From the NCBI GenBank assembly GCA_029264035.1, contig JARICS010000026.1, positions 1 to 36,040 on the forward strand: a stretch of 36,040 nucleotides of DNA, read 5' to 3'. The position numbers were made by a program, and so were the translations under genes. The notes beneath the pieces are model-generated. The model was not told the DNA's origin, did no database searches, and saw nothing but the letters and a program-made list of their open reading frames with translations. Shown in pieces: positions 20,498 through 29,597 of this stretch. This DNA is from Dysgonamonadaceae bacterium (GTDB lineage: Bacteria; Bacteroidota; Bacteroidia; Bacteroidales; Dysgonomonadaceae). Position 1 is the stretch's first letter, and every line of letters begins with the position of its first letter.

Positions 20498-22219
20498 ATG
20501 ATTAACAAATGGAATTTTTTAACCCTAACAAACGAAGAAAAAGATAAACAAACAATACTAACAGACGAATTGTCATTAGGTCCATACTTGTCCAAGCTGT
20601 TGGTGCAGAGAGGTGTAGATAGCAAGGAGAAGGCTTTTGATTTCTTTAATCCCGATTTGGCTAACTTGCACGACCCCTTTCTTTATCCAGATATGGACCT
20701 TGCAGTAAAGCGTATAGAAAAAGCTATAGGAAACAAAGAGAGAATTCTCATTTATGGAGACTATGATGTGGACGGCACCACTGCTGTAGCATTGGTTTAT
20801 AAGTTTTTACGTAGGTTTACCAATAACATCGACTACTACATTCCAGACAGGTATGATGAAGGCTATGGCGTGTCATATCTGGGTATAGACTATGCTCAAA
20901 AAACGGATGTGAAACTTATTATTGCTCTTGATTGTGGCATCAAAGCCATTGCAAAAATTGATTATGCTAAAGAAAAGGGAATCGATTTTATAATTGGCGA
21001 TCACCACATGCCCGATGAACAGTTGCCAAAAGCTGTAGCAGTAGTCAATGCAAAACGTTTAGACTCTATCTATCCCTATTCCGAACTATCGGGCTGTGGT
21101 GTAGGTTTCAAAATTGTGCAAGCATTTTCTATCCAAAACAACCTGCCTCTTTCTGAGATAACAAATCTGTTAGACATGGTGGCAGTAAGTATTGCTTCAG
21201 ATATTGTCCCCATGACAGGCGAGAACCGCATACTTATGTATCATGGCTTAAAACAACTCAACTCTAATCCCAACTATGGTTTGAAGGGTATTATCGATAT
21301 CTGTAGACTCAATAGAAAAGAGCTCACCTTAGAAGATATTGTATTCAAGATTGGACCACGCATCAATGCTTCTGGACGTATGGTGAGCGGGAATGAAGCT
21401 GTTGACTTGCTTTTGTCAACTGATATGACCTCGGCCCGTATCAAAAGCAAAAACATTGATAAGCACAATGAAAACCGGCGAGAACTCGATAAAAAAATAA
21501 CCAAAGAAGCCATCAATTATATTGATAATCATGTAAACATTGAGTCTCTCAAAGGGATTGTGGTGTATGATGAAACTTGGCATAAGGGAATAGTAGGAAT
21601 AGTAGCCTCCAGGCTAACCGAGAGGTATTACCGACCAGCAGTAGTATTAACAAAATCAAACGGGATGATTTCGGGTTCGGCCCGATCTGTATACGGATTT
21701 GATGTGTACAAAGCTATTGAGTCTTGTCGCGATATTTTAGATACTTTTGGCGGACATATTTATGCTGCCGGATTATCTATGAAAGAGGAGCACTTTGAAG
21801 AGTTTAAGAGACGTTTCGAAGCTATTTCTTTCGACGAAATAGAGGCGGGCACTATTCGTCCCCAACTTCTTATCGATTTAGAAATACCACTATCAGCTAT
21901 CACAAATGAGTTTGTATCGAACTTAGCTAAGTTTGCCCCCTTCGGTCCTGAGAATAGAAATCCTATCTTTTTAAGCAGAGGTGTGGTTGACGACGGTGGA
22001 AGTAAATTGGTGGGTAGGGGATTGCAGCACATTAAGTTAGAGCTTATTGATGCAACTATTGATAGACCCATACAAGCCATAGCTTTTGGTTTTGCACATT
22101 TCTTTAATGAAATAAAACAATACCAACCAATTGATATTTGCTACACTATCGAAAAGAATAGACATAGTGGTGAAGCCTATACACAATTAATAATTAAGGA
22201 TATCAAACTATCTGTTTGA
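20498..22219 (+). CDS. recJ: Single-stranded-DNA-specific exonuclease RecJ
   Basis: ILIYGDYDVDGTTAVAL, DCGIKA, IIGDHHMP, GPRINASGRM, FGGHIYAAGLSM DHH/DHHA1 motifs. ATG 20498 preferred over the track start 20429. Confidence 0.95.
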   Translation: MINKWNFLTLTNEEKDKQTILTDELSLGPYLSKLLVQRGVDSKEKAFDFFNPDLANLHDPFLYPDMDLAVKRIEKAIGNKERILIYGDYDVDGTTAVALVYKFLRRFTNNIDYYIPDRYDEGYGVSYLGIDYAQKTDVKLIIALDCGIKAIAKIDYAKEKGIDFIIGDHHMPDEQLPKAVAVVNAKRLDSIYPYSELSGCGVGFKIVQAFSIQNNLPLSEITNLLDMVAVSIASDIVPMTGENRILMYHGLKQLNSNPNYGLKGIIDICRLNRKELTLEDIVFKIGPRINASGRMVSGNEAVDLLLSTDMTSARIKSKNIDKHNENRRELDKKITKEAINYIDNHVNIESLKGIVVYDETWHKGIVGIVASRLTERYYRPAVVLTKSNGMISGSARSVYGFDVYKAIESCRDILDTFGGHIYAAGLSMKEEHFEEFKRRFEAISFDEIEAGTIRPQLLIDLEIPLSAITNEFVSNLAKFAPFGPENRNPIFLSRGVVDDGGSKLVGRGLQHIKLELIDATIDRPIQAIAFGFAHFFNEIKQYQPIDICYTIEKNRHSGEAYTQLIIKDIKLSV

Positions 22220-22261
22220 TAAAGATATCTTTAAAACTGTTTTCACAATTTGGATCGTACT

Positions 22262-24184
22262 ATGCCATCTGAACTATTTCATCAAACCCTGCAAAAATAT
22301 TGGGGTTATCAATCATTCAGACCATTACAAGAAGAGATTATTCAATCTGTTTATGATGGGAATGATACGCTTGGACTGATGCCTACGGGTGGGGGTAAAT
22401 CTCTCACTTTTCAAGTGCCAGTGATGGCTATGGAAGGTATTTGTCTGGTTGTGACTCCTTTGATAGCTTTGATGAAAGATCAGGTAGACAATTTGAAAGA
22501 ACGAGGCATTAAGGCAGCCTATGTATATTCGGGTATGAGCAGAGAGCAAATTATAACAACGCTCGAAAATTGTATTTTTGGCAACTTCAAGTTTCTCTAT
22601 GTTTCGCCCGAACGACTTACATCTGATATATTTCTGATAAAGTTGCGCGCAATGAATGTGTGCATGTTGGCTGTAGATGAGTCACACTGTATATCTCAGT
22701 GGGGCTATGATTTCCGCCCATCTTACTTGAATATTGCAGACATACGCACACATCTACCCGGTGTTCCTGTGTTGGCGCTTACAGCAACTGCTACAAAAGG
22801 AGTTGTAAAAGACATCCAAGAGAAACTGCTTTTTGAAAAGATCAATGTCTTCCGTAAAAGTTTCGAGCGCAAAAATCTATCTTACGTAGTGAGATATAGC
22901 GAAAGTAAAATAGATGAACTGGTAAACATACTCAACTCTGTGGCAGGCACAGCCATAGTGTATGTGCGCAGCCGAAAAGGAACAAAAGACATTGCTGATG
23001 CACTTGTAAAAAAAGGCATCAACGCCAATTATTTTCATGCAGGTCTTTCGCATGAAGTAAAGAACTTGAGACAAATCCAGTGGAAAGATAATAACTGCAG
23101 GGTTATTGTCTCTACCAACGCTTTTGGTATGGGTATAGACAAACCCGATGTGCGTTTGGTTATCCACATGGATTTACCAAACTCACTTGAGGAGTACTAT
23201 CAGGAGGCGGGTAGGGCAGGTCGCGATGAGTTAAAATCGTATGCAATCATTCTTTGGAACAAACAAGACACTATCAACTTAAAGAAAAGAGTTACAGACT
23301 CGTTCCCCTCCAAAGAGGCAATATTGCGTGTGTATGAATGTTTGGCCAATTACTATCAGATTGCTGCTGGATCGGGCAATGGTTTGGTGCTCGACTTCAA
23401 TCTGATTGAGTTTTGCAACAATTTTCGTCTTTCTCTTTTGCAAACCCATCATGCGCTCAATATATTGTCTCTTGCAGGCTACATTGAGTACACAGATGAG
23501 GTTGAAAACCGATCGAGACTCATGTTTCGAGTATATCGCAACGAGCTCTATACCCTCCGACTCACCAAAGAATATGATCAACTTGTACATGTCATCCTAC
23601 GTAATTATACAGGCGTCTTCACCGATGATGTATATATAGATGAGGCTTTTATAGGCGCTAAGATAGGAAAAACTCGTCAGGAGGTTTATGAGATGCTTAC
23701 AACTATGTCTAAGGCAAAACACATAAACTACGTTCCACAAAAGAAAACCTCCTTTATTGTTTACCCAACATCCCGAGAAGAAAATCAGTTTGTGCATATC
23801 CCTAAAACTGTTTATGAGCAAAGGCGAGACAGATTTAAGGGGAGAATAGATGCAATGATTGAATATGTTGAAAAAAAAGGTGTATGCAGAAGCAGAATGC
23901 TGCTGATGTATTTTGATGAGCGTAAAACAAAAAACTGTGGTATATGTGATGTTTGTTTGCAGAAAAACAAATCAGGACTGTCTAACTATGAATTCGGGCA
24001 AATTAGAGAACAGCTGTTAGATTGTTTTTCTGATACTAAGAGTTTTCGATTAAATGAGTTGGTAAATCGCTTAAAGCATGCTACTCCAGATAGTGAGAAG
24101 GTGATAACTGTGTTGCGGTTTATGATAGATAAAGAGGTTTTTGAGCTTGAAGACGACACAATTACTCTACGCGAGAAAAAATAA
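22262..24184 (+). CDS. recQ: ATP-dependent DNA helicase, RecQ family
   Basis: LMPTGGGKSLTFQVP, DESHCISQWGYDFRPSYLNI, TATKGV, STNAFGMGIDKPDVR, QEAGRAGRD; zinc-binding CRSRMLLMYFDERKTKNCGICDVC. No obvious C-terminal HRDC motif. Confidence 0.94.
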   Translation: MPSELFHQTLQKYWGYQSFRPLQEEIIQSVYDGNDTLGLMPTGGGKSLTFQVPVMAMEGICLVVTPLIALMKDQVDNLKERGIKAAYVYSGMSREQIITTLENCIFGNFKFLYVSPERLTSDIFLIKLRAMNVCMLAVDESHCISQWGYDFRPSYLNIADIRTHLPGVPVLALTATATKGVVKDIQEKLLFEKINVFRKSFERKNLSYVVRYSESKIDELVNILNSVAGTAIVYVRSRKGTKDIADALVKKGINANYFHAGLSHEVKNLRQIQWKDNNCRVIVSTNAFGMGIDKPDVRLVIHMDLPNSLEEYYQEAGRAGRDELKSYAIILWNKQDTINLKKRVTDSFPSKEAILRVYECLANYYQIAAGSGNGLVLDFNLIEFCNNFRLSLLQTHHALNILSLAGYIEYTDEVENRSRLMFRVYRNELYTLRLTKEYDQLVHVILRNYTGVFTDDVYIDEAFIGAKIGKTRQEVYEMLTTMSKAKHINYVPQKKTSFIVYPTSREENQFVHIPKTVYEQRRDRFKGRIDAMIEYVEKKGVCRSRMLLMYFDERKTKNCGICDVCLQKNKSGLSNYEFGQIREQLLDCFSDTKSFRLNELVNRLKHATPDSEKVITVLRFMIDKEVFELEDDTITLREKK

Positions 24185-24206
24185 ATGAAATGTTATCCAT
24201 GTTTTG

Positions 24207-24237
24207 TTTGTTCTTTTTGTAAAAAGTGCTATCTTTG
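24207..24237 (+). promoter_or_regulatory. Promoter of tRNA-Arg
   Basis: TTTG (24207-24210), 19-nt spacer, TATCTTTG (24230-24237). Confidence 0.65.
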
Positions 24238-24258
24238 CAGTCACAAAAATAAAGGAAC

Positions 24259-24332
24259 GGCCCCGTAGCTTAACTGAATAGAGTATCTGACTACGGATCA
24301 GAAGGTTCCAGGTTTGAATCCTGGCGGGGTCA
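24259..24332 (+). tRNA. tRNA-Arg, anticodon ACG
   Basis: Cloverleaf: acceptor GGCCCCG/CGGGGTC, anticodon stem TCTGA/TCAGA with loop CTACGGA, T arm CCAGGTTTGAATCCTGG, discriminator A; CCA not encoded. Confidence 0.95.
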
Positions 24333-24340
24333 CTTTTAGG

Positions 24341-24371
24341 AAGCTATTTCGTTAATGAAGTAGCTTTTTTT
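24341..24371 (+). terminator. Intrinsic terminator of tRNA-Arg
   Basis: AAGCTATTTC-GTTAAT-GAAGTAGCTT followed by TTTTT. Confidence 0.8.
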
Positions 24372-24880
24372 GTGTCCATAACTGAACAAAATATGAACAA
24401 GGAGTGTATGAATATGGGTTGACCCAGATAAAATGTGAGTTTATCAACTATAAATATATCATCGTAGATCCTTCTCCATTTATTCACGACAATCGAACAT
24501 CTTGTCTTATCCTGAATGATAAACTGCGAATGAAATAAGCTCTATTTTTGTTTGTAATTGCAAATAATTGTTTAAAATGCACACCGTGTAATTGGTAGTA
24601 TAATGACATTTCTTTTTCAAAACATTGAGTGGTCGTACAAAATGCTTTAAATTGTTGAAACTTGCATCCACGACGGGGAAAATGTTCTAAAACAGATTAT
24701 TTTCGTTTTGTTGCCCAAAATTGCTCCATTCATCGCTTCAAAATCCAATTCTCAATGGATAATTCTTTTTACATCGGTTGATACTTCAAACTCAAGCCAG
24801 TTTTTGTTTTTTCACAGGATTTATCTTCAATATTTACTCTAAAAAGCACCATTATAACTTTTCAAAACATTTCCGCGGCA

Positions 24881-24917
24881 GTGGATTCTATTTTCATGAC
24901 ATGAATGTCCAATCCAC
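24881..24917. repeat. Nested inverted repeat within the ORF-poor tract
   Basis: Outer GTGGATT/AATCCAC with inner GACAT-GA-ATGTC. Confidence 0.65.
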
Positions 24918-25325
24918 GACTGAAGATTTGATTTCCAACTCTTTTATGTCGCTTATTCGAGTGAATTGTAAAAAATAATAGCTTATTGTTTTCAATTTGA
25001 CACTTGCGCTGTCGTGAAGATAATAGGTATGAGACATAAAACTCCGCGTTAAAGGCGAAAGCACAATTTTTCAAATAAATTTAAATGTAAGTTTGATAGT
25101 AGTAATTGTAAAGCAGGGCATTATATGGATTCTATAAAAGGTTTGTTTATTAGCAGTTGTTAACATGGACGTAATTCCAATTTCTCTATTAATCTTGTTT
25201 ATAGAAAGTAGTACTTGACAATTGTATACATCAGTCAAAAAAACTCGCATCAGCGGGAGAGCTAAGTTTAAACGAAAGTTTTGATATTAATTCAATAAAC
25301 AGTCCGGAACAAACTGACGTTATTC

Positions 25326-25360
25326 CAAAAAAAAGCCTGATGTGATTAATCCATCAGGCC
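25326..25360 (-). terminator. Intrinsic terminator of the coiled-coil protein gene
   Basis: Minus strand: GCCTGATG-(loop)-CATCAGGC followed by a T tract (plus-strand A run at about 25327-25334). Confidence 0.75.
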
Positions 25361-25471
25361 CTATATATGCCTACTCGTAATGATAATTTAATTATCCTTT
25401 GTATAAGTGTTTTTCTTATCACAAACAATTTGTTTGTAAGAAGATCATTTTTAGTCTAATTACCTCAAAGT

Positions 25472-25771
25472 CTATTTCTTAAATGCAGATGCCGCTTTGC
25501 CGTAGCTGTCTTTCCAAGCTTTGTTGGCTTTGTCCAAAAACTCACCGAAGCTTTCCTTTACAATGGCCCATCTGCTTTCGGTCATACCTTCGTAATCGTC
25601 CAGCTTTTTAGTCAAATCAAGTTTTATTTCTTTCAGTCTTTCTATTTTTTTATTATACTCATCTTTAAGATCATCCGAAACATCGTTGGCTTTTTTCTCC
25701 ATTTCGGCTATATGATTAATAACTTCGTCAAGAACTGAATGAGCTTTTTCTCTAAAATCTTCTTTTTTCAT
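25472..25771 (-). CDS. Small coiled-coil protein, possibly sll1863-like stress response family
   Basis: 99-aa charged heptad-rich sequence (MKKEDFREKAHSVLDEVINHIAEMEKKANDVSDDLKDEYNKKIERLKEIKLDL); own terminator downstream. Confidence 0.75.
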   Translation of the reverse strand: MKKEDFREKAHSVLDEVINHIAEMEKKANDVSDDLKDEYNKKIERLKEIKLDLTKKLDDYEGMTESRWAIVKESFGEFLDKANKAWKDSYGKAASAFKK

Positions 25772-25931
25772 ATCTATTATTTAATTTAATGTGTACATAA
25801 TAAACGTTTGTATCATCTATTTAGTTCAAATCGTAAAAATGATATATTACAACAATATTAATATTGGTATAATTCTTACTAAGCAAACAATTCTTTATCT
25901 TTGTAGTTATAACTGTAAACCATTTTTATTT

Positions 25932-26507
25932 ATGTTGAATATTGTAATTTTTGGTGCTCCTGGTTCAGGAAAAGGCACACAGAGTGAGAAACTGATTGAA
26001 AAATATCACCTAACACATATTTCCACAGGGGAAATACTTCGTAACGAAATAGAGCATGACACCAAACTTGGGCAACTTGCTAATAAATATATGTCGGAAG
26101 GCCAATTAGTGCCCGATGAAGTTGTAATTGATATACTTGACGGACTCTTAGCAGACAATCCCGATAGCGTTGGTTTTATCTTCGATGGATTTCCTCGCAC
26201 TTTAAAACAAGGTGAGGCATTAGACAAAATGTTAAGCAAAAGAGGTGAGCGCATCAATGTGGTGTTAAGCTTAGAAGTGGATGATGAAGAACTGACCGAC
26301 CGTTTAGTAAAACGTGGAGAAATATCAGGCAGAAGTGACGATACACCCGAAACTATCAAATCAAGACTACAGGTATATTATGGTCAAACAGCTCAGTTGA
26401 AAGAATACTATGCCAATCAAGGCAACCTTGCGTTGATTGATGGTATAGGAACTGTAGACGACATCTTTGGTCGAATAGAAAATACAGTAGATAAATTAAA
26501 ATATTAA
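25932..26507 (+). CDS. adk: Adenylate kinase
   Basis: MLNIVIFGAPGSGKGTQSEKL P-loop, FIFDGFPRTLKQGEAL, RGEISGRSDDTPETIKSRL. ATG 25932 preferred over track start 25791; TATCTTTG -7 box at 25896-25903 lies just upstream. Confidence 0.96.
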   Translation: MLNIVIFGAPGSGKGTQSEKLIEKYHLTHISTGEILRNEIEHDTKLGQLANKYMSEGQLVPDEVVIDILDGLLADNPDSVGFIFDGFPRTLKQGEALDKMLSKRGERINVVLSLEVDDEELTDRLVKRGEISGRSDDTPETIKSRLQVYYGQTAQLKEYYANQGNLALIDGIGTVDDIFGRIENTVDKLKY

Positions 26508-26552
26508 TAAGAGGAATAATCCTACTTATCAATTTCGCGAAAAATATACACT

Positions 26553-27713
26553 ATGTCTGGATCTAATTTTGTTGATTATGTAAAAATATACTGCCGCTCT
26601 GGCAAAGGAGGCCGAGGCTCTTCTCACTTCCGAAGGGAAAAGTATATTCCCCGAGGAGGTCCCGACGGTGGCGATGGTGGCGAAGGAGGTAGCATCATCT
26701 TTAGAGCAGATAGAAACTATTGGACATTGCTCCATCTACGTTACCAAAGACATATCTTAGCCACTCATGGTGAGGCAGGTGCGGGTAAGGGATCGTCAGG
26801 TAAAAAAGGAGAATCTAAAATTATAGATGTGCCTTGTGGTACTGTAATATACAATGCTCTCACAGGTGAGTATATTTGCGATATAACAAATCATGGCGAA
26901 GAGGTGGTTTTACTTAAAGGCGGTAAAGGTGGTTTGGGTAACACCCATTTTAAAACATCTACCAACCAAGCTCCACGTTATGCTCAACCTGGAGAACCAT
27001 ATGAAGAACTATGGATAATTCTCGAACTAAAGTTGCTTGCCGATGTAGGTTTGGTGGGCTTTCCAAATGCAGGTAAATCTACTCTACTATCAGTAGTATC
27101 AGCAGCAAAACCAAAAATTGCCAATTACCCCTTTACTACTCTCGTTCCAAACTTAGGAATAGTTAGCTACCGCGGTGACAAATCGTTTGTAATGGCTGAT
27201 ATTCCCGGAATTATAGAGGGTGCGAGTGAAGGGAAAGGCTTAGGAATTAGATTTTTGCGACATATAGAGCGCAACTCGCTTTTGCTCTTTGTTATTCCTG
27301 CAGATGCAGATGATATCAAAGCCGAATTTGATATTTTGCTCAATGAGTTGACGCAATACAATCCTGAATTGGCCGACAAGAAAAGGTTGCTTGCCATATC
27401 TAAAACAGATTTGTTAGACGATGAGTTGAAAGAAGCAATTTCTGAAGATTTACCCGATATACCTTATGTCTTTATCTCTGCTGTAACCAATTCTGGTCTT
27501 ACAGAGCTTAAAGATATGCTTTGGAAAGAGTTAAACAGCCAAGATTTTATTTTAGCTAAAGAGAAAAAAGAAGAGAAGGATTCACTTATTCATCGCAATC
27601 TTGATATCAAAACGGTTGTGTTTGAAGATGATGATGATGAAGTACCTCCAGCTGACGATGACGATGATGATTTTGAAACAGATTATGAAGATTACTCCTA
27701 TTTAGATCAATAG
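26553..27713 (+). CDS. obgE: Obg-family GTPase (CgtA/ObgE)
   Basis: Glycine-rich Obg fold ([36 protein letters not shown]), [30 protein letters not shown]; acidic C-terminal tail. Confidence 0.96.
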   Translation: MSGSNFVDYVKIYCRSGKGGRGSSHFRREKYIPRGGPDGGDGGEGGSIIFRADRNYWTLLHLRYQRHILATHGEAGAGKGSSGKKGESKIIDVPCGTVIYNALTGEYICDITNHGEEVVLLKGGKGGLGNTHFKTSTNQAPRYAQPGEPYEELWIILELKLLADVGLVGFPNAGKSTLLSVVSAAKPKIANYPFTTLVPNLGIVSYRGDKSFVMADIPGIIEGASEGKGLGIRFLRHIERNSLLLFVIPADADDIKAEFDILLNELTQYNPELADKKRLLAISKTDLLDDELKEAISEDLPDIPYVFISAVTNSGLTELKDMLWKELNSQDFILAKEKKEEKDSLIHRNLDIKTVVFEDDDDEVPPADDDDDDFETDYEDYSYLDQ

Positions 27714-27743
27714 TATGTAGCACGCCTTAAACCCATTATTAAA

Positions 27744-28556
27744 ATGAAAGAGCATCCTGAACATCCCCATCTTCTCCAGTTTGAAAGTTTAAACAAGCTA
27801 ACAGGAATTGAGCATTTTTGTTCTACTCGCAATGGAGGAGTGAGTAAAGGATCTTTTTCATCTTTAAATTTGGGAAACTTCTCTGACGATTGCACAATGG
27901 ATATCTATGAAAATAGACAAATCCTTTCGCGCATGTGGTACATGGATATCTCTGATTTCATAGTTCCTCATCAAACTCATAGTAGCAATGTAGCACTGAT
28001 TGATGAGAACTTTATGAACATGAGTCCATCTGAAAAGATTGATGCTTTATATGGAGTAGATGCAACGATTACACATCTTAATAACATCTTTTTGTGTGCC
28101 ACCACTGCCGATTGTGTTCCTGTTTTGCTCTACGATAAAGAAAAGAAAGTTGTAGCAGCCATTCATGCAGGTTGGAAGGGTATAGTGGGAGGTATATTAA
28201 AGCATACTATTACTAAAATGAAAGTGATCTATAATTCCAATTCATCAGATATAGTAGCTGCTATCGGGCCATCTATTTCTCAAAAGAACTATGAAGTAGG
28301 GGAGGAATTGATAACCATGTTTAATGTGGCAGGATTCGATTTGTCATCTTCATCATTTGCAAACCAACAAACCAATAAGTGGCATATCGATTTAAAGATA
28401 ATTGTGCACGATGAGTTGGTAAAGTTGGGTGTGATGTCACAAAACATAGAAACATCCTCTCTATGTACCTTTGATGAGGCTGAGCTATTCTTTTCTGCTC
28501 GAAGACAATCAATAGTTAGCGGGCGCATGTTATCGGGCATTAAGTTAGTTGATTAA
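27744..28556 (+). CDS. pgeF: PgeF/YfiH-family (laccase-domain, DUF152) purine nucleoside phosphorylase-like protein
   Basis: FIVPHQTHSSNV, TTADCVPVLLYD, AAIHAGWKGIVGGIL, AAIGPSISQKNYEVG family motifs. Confidence 0.9.
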   Translation: MKEHPEHPHLLQFESLNKLTGIEHFCSTRNGGVSKGSFSSLNLGNFSDDCTMDIYENRQILSRMWYMDISDFIVPHQTHSSNVALIDENFMNMSPSEKIDALYGVDATITHLNNIFLCATTADCVPVLLYDKEKKVVAAIHAGWKGIVGGILKHTITKMKVIYNSNSSDIVAAIGPSISQKNYEVGEELITMFNVAGFDLSSSSFANQQTNKWHIDLKIIVHDELVKLGVMSQNIETSSLCTFDEAELFFSARRQSIVSGRMLSGIKLVD

Positions 28557-28651
28557 GGAATGTCTAATATTAGTTTAAATAAATAATTAGAAAAGCTTTA
28601 AGATCGTACCATTCAAGATTTCGACAATTAAAACAACAACACATATCAAAC

Positions 28652-28690
28652 AAAAAAAAGAGCAGTTTATCTAATAAACTGCTCTTTTTT
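28652..28690. terminator. Bidirectional intrinsic terminator between convergent pgeF and SOD genes
   Basis: A8 - AGAGCAGTTTA-TCTAA-TAAACTGCTCT - T tract. Confidence 0.85.
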
Positions 28691-28694
28691 AGTC

Positions 28695-28721
28695 GCTAAC
28701 TTTTCAATCGGAAAAGTTAGC
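28695..28721. repeat. Perfect 11-bp stem-loop adjacent to the bidirectional terminator
   Basis: GCTAACTTTTC-AATCG-GAAAAGTTAGC. Confidence 0.85.
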
Positions 28722-28738
28722 TAATATCTTTTAGTGTA

Positions 28739-29428
28739 TTAGTAACGGTCGCTAATAACTTTCCAATCTAGAATTTTCCATACTTCTTTCAGATGGTCAG
28801 CTCTGCGATTTTGATAATCTAAGTAATATGAGTGCTCCCAAACGTCCAATGGCAAGATTGTTGCCAAACCTCTAGTAATTGGGTTACCTGCATTACTCTC
28901 TTTTTCAATTGAAAGGTTACCACTGTCGTCTTTTGCTAAGAATACCCAGCCTGAGCCAAATACAGCTAGTCCAGCAGCAATAAATTCTTCTTTAAATTTC
29001 TCGAAAGAACCAAATTTAGAATTAATAGCTTCTGCTAATTTACCTTGAGGTTCGCCACCACCATTAGCACTAAATGAAGTGAAGTACAATTGATGATTTA
29101 ATGCTTGACCAGCATTATTAAAGATTCCGCCGTCGCTCTCTTTCACGATTGTTTCTAGGTCTGCATTTTCAAACTTTGTGCCAACTATCAATTTGTTCAA
29201 ATTGTCAATATAGGCTTGGTAATGTTTTCCATAATGAAGTTCCATTGTTAGTTTTCCAATTACTGGAACTAATGCATCTGTTGCGTAAGGTAAAGCTACT
29301 TTTTCAAATTTCATATTTTCAGAGTTTTTTGTGTTAGTATTGTCTTCATTGTTCTTTGCGTGGGATGAAGTACAAGAAATTGTTCCCAGGGTGAATAATC
29401 CAATAAGTAAATAATAAGCTATTTTCAT
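28739..29428 (-). CDS. Fe-type (or cambialistic) superoxide dismutase with lipoprotein signal peptide
   Basis: LHYGKHYQAYIDNLNKLI, FNNAGQALNHQLYF, GSGWVFL, LDVWEHSYYLDYQNRR; N-terminal MKIAYYLLIGLFTLGTISC with lipobox. Confidence 0.93.
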   Translation of the reverse strand: MKIAYYLLIGLFTLGTISCTSSHAKNNEDNTNTKNSENMKFEKVALPYATDALVPVIGKLTMELHYGKHYQAYIDNLNKLIVGTKFENADLETIVKESDGGIFNNAGQALNHQLYFTSFSANGGGEPQGKLAEAINSKFGSFEKFKEEFIAAGLAVFGSGWVFLAKDDSGNLSIEKESNAGNPITRGLATILPLDVWEHSYYLDYQNRRADHLKEVWKILDWKVISDRY

Positions 29429-29531
29429 TTTATTCTACCTTTATGTTTGTTTTGTATACTATATAACATACCCAAAACAATAAAGTTCGATAAGTTCCTA
29501 TAGAAACTATCTATGGTAAATAGGTGATATC

Positions 29532-29566
29532 AAAAAAGCCATAGTTTACGATTAAACTATGGCTTT
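29532..29566 (-). terminator. Intrinsic terminator of the rsfS-ftsH operon
   Basis: 14-bp stem AAAGCCATAGTTTA-CGAT-TAAACTATGGCTTT with a T tract on the minus strand. Confidence 0.8.
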
Positions 29567-29597
29567 AAATGTTACTTCAGCAAGAATGATACTTATT

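Noticed and set aside
20429-24184. recJ-recQ as a defence or novel recombination island
   Set aside because: Both are standard housekeeping genes with intact canonical motifs; I recall this adjacency from other Bacteroidales, and no accessory effector gene is present.
24778-25074. Short ORFs (66 aa + and 70 aa -) downstream of tRNA-Arg as real proteins
   Set aside because: No recognisable motifs, overlapping on opposite strands, and no supporting promoter; kept only as part of the ORF-poor tract observation.
24259-25330. Integrative element with attL/attR at tRNA-Arg
   Set aside because: I found no repeat of the tRNA 3' end (CCAGGTTTGAATCCTGGCGGGGTCA) and no integrase ORF in the window; only a speculative decayed-remnant note is kept.
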